Assembly (NCBI RefSeq): GCF_001577755.1
Contig: NZ_CP010776.1
Span: forward strand, 1,984,001 to 2,048,000
Origin: Rufibacter sp. DG15C
Lineage (GTDB): Bacteria; Bacteroidota; Bacteroidia; Cytophagales; Hymenobacteraceae
Reading direction: 5' to 3'
Length of the DNA: 64,000 nucleotides
Below are positions 61,068-64,000 of this stretch, piece after piece; the stretch's first letter is position 1, and the number at the start of each line of letters is the position of its first letter. The position numbers and the translations under genes are program-made. Under the pieces are notes generated by a model. It did no database searches. It worked only from the letters and a program-made list of their open reading frames with translations, and was not told the DNA's origin.

Positions 61068-61694
61068 TTACTGAGCGTCGGCGCGCCATTTAATGGTGCA
61101 GCCAATGGCTTTGGTAAAGGTCTGCGCGACGGCTTGGTTGGCCAGCAAGTTGTTGAGCGCGGCCTCGGCGTAGCGTTCTGTTACTTTGCCAGGGTCTCCG
61201 GAGTTGTTGTCCAGGGCGCCAATGTAGGCTACCTTCAACTGGCCTTGGTCCGTTTTCTGCAAGATGTACAGGTGCGGCGTTCTGGTGGCCCCGAAACGCT
61301 TGGCCACTTCCTGGGTCTCATCATAAAGGTACACGAACGGGAATTTCTTGTCTTTGGCGCGTTCCTGCATCTTCACAAAAGAGTCTCCCGGCGAGGCCTT
61401 CACGTCGTTTGGGTTAATGGCCACCACGGGGTAGCCCAGCGGCGCATATTTCTGGTGAAGCTGGATGAGGCGGTCTTCATACAGTTTGGCAAACGGGCAG
61501 GTGTTGCAGGTGAACGTGACCACGTAGCCTTTGGCGTTCTTCTGGTCTTTAAGGCTCATCAGCTGGCCGTTCACGTTCTTCAGTTTAAAGTCAGCGGCAA
61601 TGTCGCCAATCTGGTAACCATTGCTCACCATGATGGCAGAGGTAAGCAGCGCGAATAAGCCTAGCAGGCACAGGAGGGGAAGTGATTTTCGCAT
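61068..61694 (-). CDS. Thioredoxin-family/AhpC-like redox protein, exported
   Basis: 208 residues with a signal peptide (LLCLLGLFALLTSAIMVSNG). Thioredoxin fold with active site FTCNTCPFAKLYEDRL (CxxC as CNTC, ~69-72), then VAINPNDVKASPGDSFVKMQ and the cis-Pro-type ATRTPHLYILQ. This is the DUF of small AhpC/TSA-like exported proteins; substrates unknown. It follows the TlpA-like gene by 4 bases, so the two likely act together in periplasmic redox or cytochrome c maturation-type tasks. Confidence 0.88.
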   Translation of the reverse strand: MRKSLPLLCLLGLFALLTSAIMVSNGYQIGDIAADFKLKNVNGQLMSLKDQKNAKGYVVTFTCNTCPFAKLYEDRLIQLHQKYAPLGYPVVAINPNDVKASPGDSFVKMQERAKDKKFPFVYLYDETQEVAKRFGATRTPHLYILQKTDQGQLKVAYIGALDNNSGDPGKVTERYAEAALNNLLANQAVAQTFTKAIGCTIKWRADAQ

Positions 61695-61698
61695 AGTA

Positions 61699-62208
61699 TT
61701 ATGGGGTAAGTGAGAATTTGGTAGACAGGTATTCTTGCAGCAGGGCGGGCGTGAGCGGCTTTTCTACAAAGAAGCGTTGCTTTTTGGCGTTGTTCAAAAA
61801 CAGCGTGGCCGGCAGCGCGCCGCTCCAGGCGGGGTCAAAGGCATCAATCCAGGAGTTATAATCAGGCTCATCCAGCAGCAACACGGTACTCTGGAGCTGT
61901 CGCTTCTGCACAAATGGAATCACTTTCTTATCCAGGTCTTTGGCGAAGTCTAGGCTCACCAACAACACCTTGACAGGCTTGCCGGCGTATTGCTTTTGCA
62001 GCGCCTCAAAATGCGGAATCTCCTCTACGCAGGGCTTGCACCACGTAGCCCACAAGTTGATGATGTAGGTAGTGTCTGCCGGGGACTGCAGGTACTTCTG
62101 CAACTGCGCCAATTTTATAACCGGCACTTTTGGGCTCTGCCCGAACGCGGTGGTGCCGCCGGTCACCCCGATGACCAGAAACAAGCAAAGCAGCAGACCT
62201 TTACGCAT
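61699..62208 (-). CDS. TlpA/ResA-like thioredoxin, exported
   Basis: 169 residues with signal peptide (MRKGLLLCLFLVIGVTGGTT) and a TlpA core: TTYIINLWATWCKPCVEEIP with the CKPC motif (WCxxC), VLLVSLDFAKDLDKKVIPFV and the cis-Pro region GALPATLFLNNAKK. Membrane-facing reductase family. First gene of a two-gene operon on the minus strand. Confidence 0.93.
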   Translation of the reverse strand: MRKGLLLCLFLVIGVTGGTTAFGQSPKVPVIKLAQLQKYLQSPADTTYIINLWATWCKPCVEEIPHFEALQKQYAGKPVKVLLVSLDFAKDLDKKVIPFVQKRQLQSTVLLLDEPDYNSWIDAFDPAWSGALPATLFLNNAKKQRFFVEKPLTPALLQEYLSTKFSLTP

Positions 62209-62306
62209 CCTTCTTTTTCAATAAGTTTTTATAACCATGTAACGATTGCCTTGTTATGAAAGTACATAAAATACAATTTTTAACAAAGACTTAACTCAAT
62301 AAAACT

Positions 62307-62861
62307 ATGTCAGGGAAACTAACCGGAAAGAAGATCGCCATTTTGGTAGAGAAAGGATTTGAACAAGTAGAACTGGAGAAACCAAAAGCCGCATTAGAAG
62401 AAGCCGGCGCCGAAACCCACATCATCTCCCCCAAGTCTGGAAAAGTGAAGGCTTGGGACATGACGGACTGGGGCAAGGAGTTTGACGTTGATAAAAAACT
62501 AGAGGACGTGGTAGCCGCTGACTATGATGCACTGTTACTGCCCGGCGACGTCATGAACCCAGATTACCTGCGCGCCAATGAGCAGGCCGTGGCCTTTGTG
62601 CGGGCCTTCAATGAATCTGGCAAACCCATTGCCGCCATCTGCCACGGCCCCTGGACGCTCATTGAAGCCCAGGCCGTGAAAGGCCGTCAAGTGACCAGCT
62701 GGCCCTCTCTGCGCACAGACCTTACCAACGCGGGAGCCAATTGGGTGAACGAGGAAGTAGTCACCGACAAAGGCCTAGTGACCAGCCGCAAGCCAGAGGA
62801 CATTCCCGCCTTCAACAAAAAGATGATTGAAGAATTCGCCGAAGGTATTCACAACCGCTAA
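62307..62861 (+). CDS. DJ-1/PfpI-family protein (type 1 glutamine amidotransferase-like)
   Basis: 184 residues with KKIAILVEKGFEQVELEKPK at the start, DYDALLLPGDVMNPDYL and the nucleophile elbow PIAAICHGPWTLIEA (Cys ~112, followed by His). The family includes chaperones, deglycases and proteases; exact activity cannot be read. Full length; transcribed alone. Confidence 0.92.
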   Translation: MSGKLTGKKIAILVEKGFEQVELEKPKAALEEAGAETHIISPKSGKVKAWDMTDWGKEFDVDKKLEDVVAADYDALLLPGDVMNPDYLRANEQAVAFVRAFNESGKPIAAICHGPWTLIEAQAVKGRQVTSWPSLRTDLTNAGANWVNEEVVTDKGLVTSRKPEDIPAFNKKMIEEFAEGIHNR

Positions 62862-62878
62862 TCCATAAAACCAATAGT

Positions 62879-62912
62879 AAAAGCCGAGGCAGCAGAAACT
62901 GCCTCGGCTTTT
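62879..62912 (+). terminator. Terminator of the DJ-1/PfpI gene
   Basis: Perfect 13-bp stem (AAAAGCCGAGGCA and inverse) with an 8-base loop, 17 bases past the stop; IPR copy 17 follows without a gap. Confidence 0.9.
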
Positions 62913-62950
62913 CGTTTTTAGCCTGTTTTCCAGGAATCAGGGCTAAAACG
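62913..62950. repeat. Intergenic palindromic repeat (IPR), copy 17
   Basis: CGTTTTTAGCCTG and CAGGGCTAAAACG around TTTTCCAGGAAT. It directly follows the T-run of the preceding terminator. Confidence 0.85.
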
Positions 62951-62978
62951 ACTTGGGCCTTAAAAGTTTGGCCAATGA

Positions 62979-63010
62979 AAAAGGGCACCCCTTGGAAGAA
63001 ATGCCCTTTT
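62979..63010 (-). terminator. Terminator of the beta-barrel gene
   Basis: 9-bp stem (AAAAGGGCA and inverse) with a 14-base loop, 20 bases past the stop at 63031. Confidence 0.75.
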
Positions 63011-63030
63011 GATTTTAGGTTACCAGTGGA

Positions 63031-63678
63031 CTAGAAGCCTACGCCTACATATACCTGGAAATTACCGGCTTTAATGTTATCAAACGCACGATAGGTGGCA
63101 TCTGCGGCGTCCTCAGTTTCGGCTAGGTTGGCAAGGCTTAGGTAATAGCGCGCGCCCAGTCTAAAAATGCTCAAGCGCGCCTCAAGACCAGCGGCTCCAC
63201 CAAAGTCAAAGCTGTTGAACTGGGACTTGTCAATCTCTTTGCCGTTCTCTTCTACCGCCATCAACACCCCGGCCTGCGGACCCGCGTGTAAACTCACGTT
63301 GTCTGTGAAATTGAACACGCCCATCACGGGTATTTCAATGTAGTCAAAGCGCATGGAGCCGTTGTCCATCTTGCTTTCTTTGCGCGAGTACAAGATCTCA
63401 GGCTGCACAGAGAAGATTCTACCCAAGCTAAACTGAGAATAAAAACCCGCATGCCAGTTGGCCGCAGATTTCAGGCCTTGGATGCCGTCCGTTCCGTCGC
63501 CTCTAAGGGTGTTGTACATCAGGCCGCCTTTCACCCCGAAGCCAGAGTTGTCATAGGTAGGGGCGGTTTCGCCGTCACCGTCGCGGTGGTTGATGATGCC
63601 TCGGTTGAGTACGCGTTCCTGCGCCTGGGCCACGCCAAACGTCAAGGAAGCTATCAGAAGTAGAATTGTCTTTTTCAT
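63031..63678 (-). CDS. PorT-like outer-membrane beta-barrel protein
   Basis: 215 residues with a signal peptide (MKKTILLLIASLTFGVAQAQ). Alternating strands typical of the Bacteroidetes 8-stranded OMP_b-brl_2 family: FGVKGGLMYNTLRG, WHAGFYSQFSLGRIFSVQPE, LYSRKESKM, YIEIPVMGVFNFTDNVSLHA, ending in NFQVYVGVGF. Function unknown. Confidence 0.88.
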   Translation of the reverse strand: MKKTILLLIASLTFGVAQAQERVLNRGIINHRDGDGETAPTYDNSGFGVKGGLMYNTLRGDGTDGIQGLKSAANWHAGFYSQFSLGRIFSVQPEILYSRKESKMDNGSMRFDYIEIPVMGVFNFTDNVSLHAGPQAGVLMAVEENGKEIDKSQFNSFDFGGAAGLEARLSIFRLGARYYLSLANLAETEDAADATYRAFDNIKAGNFQVYVGVGF

Positions 63679-63840
63679 AGTGGGTTAGGTTTAGAGGATT
63701 TGCCGGTTTAGCTGTTGTAAGGCTATTGGCACAATCCGGTAGAGTATACTACCAAGCCCTAAGAATGTTGCAAGCTTTGCTGGCGCATAGCGGTTTAGCC
63801 TACAGGATTGTACCTTTACCCACCGTAACAACTAGAGTAT

Positions 63841-64000
63841 ATGCTTAAAATTGCCTGGTCCAAAGAGTACGCCCACCACCTGCCAGAAGGCCACCGGTTC
63901 CCAATGCTCAAATATGAACTTCTGCCAGAACAACTACTGTATGAAGGCACTGTGACAGACGCCAATTTCTTTCAGCCTACCCCATTATCTGAAGACCGAA
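63841..64000 (+). CDS. Histone deacetylase/AcuC-like family protein, 5' end only
   Basis: Runs off the window; the first 53 residues (MLKIAWSKEYAHHLPEGHRF, PMLKYELLPEQLLYEG) match the opening of bacterial class-II-like deacetylases that act on acetylated amines or proteins. The catalytic His pair lies beyond the window, so the assignment rests on the N-terminal pattern. Confidence 0.75.
   Translation, partial: MLKIAWSKEYAHHLPEGHRFPMLKYELLPEQLLYEGTVTDANFFQPTPLSEDR

Noticed and set aside
1199-62950. CRISPR array
   Set aside because: The palindromes are scattered by kilobases with no spacers and no cas gene; no regular repeat-spacer array was seen anywhere.

Overview
The window reads as a chromosome segment of a Bacteroidetes bacterium of the order Cytophagales, probably near Rufibacter, Nibribacter or Pontibacter. 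This rests on a PorP/SprF-OmpA-CHU_C type IX secretion module, a Bacteroidetes-type promoter (TTG, then TAnnTTTG), LytS/LytTR signalling and the protein style. Genus is inferred, not proven.

Layout. 1-18.7 kb: chromosomal backbone. It holds the end of a large unrecognised protein, galM, a LuxR-type regulator, a three-gene surface module (OmpA-like, PorP/SprF, and a 1919-residue ice-binding-type adhesin with 17 Ig-like repeats and a type B sorting domain), a one-polypeptide type IIG restriction-modification enzyme, a small lipoprotein and a threonine aldolase-like enzyme. 18.7-43.9 kb: a 25.1-kb integrative island inserted in the anticodon loop of a tRNA-Asn(GTT) gene, bounded by a 43-bp direct repeat. 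Its left end carries an integrase, an unknown protein, an excisionase-like HTH protein, a small unknown protein and a RepA-like helicase whose own coding sequence holds an 11-bp-phased array of CAAC(G) iterons. The cargo is mainly defence: McrBC plus a third gene, a complete type I system (hsdM, hsdS, hsdR), a DUF4268 nuclease-like gene, and a 1338-residue HSP90/sacsin-type ATPase fused to a DUF3883 nuclease-like end. A HicB-like antitoxin with a decayed HicA follows, then an IS1595-family transposase with a P63C-domain companion, and about 1 kb of non-coding DNA with a 58-bp near-perfect palindrome built from the same iteron motif. I see no relaxase or conjugation gene. 43.9-64 kb: backbone again, with tRNA-Asn, a 3-hydroxyacyl-CoA dehydrogenase, pheS, a LiaF-like/LytS/LytTR operon, a TetR-TolC-HlyD-RND efflux operon ending in an atypical acyl carrier protein, then peptidases, thioredoxin-fold proteins, a DJ-1/PfpI protein, a beta-barrel protein and the start of a histone deacetylase family gene.

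Scattered through the backbone are 16 copies (one a half copy) of a roughly 40-bp intergenic palindrome, mostly just after stop codons. The 25-kb island has only one copy, beside hsdM. By eye, base composition splits the island into an AT-rich frame and a GC-richer hsdM/hsdR cassette that resembles the backbone.

Strongest leads: the iteron array inside the rep gene and its relatives elsewhere on the island; the GHKL-ATPase/DUF3883 gene as a candidate stand-alone defence gene; the third gene behind mcrBC; and a helically phased CATTCACCT array in front of the LytTR operon. All calls come from reading the sequence; no database search was run.
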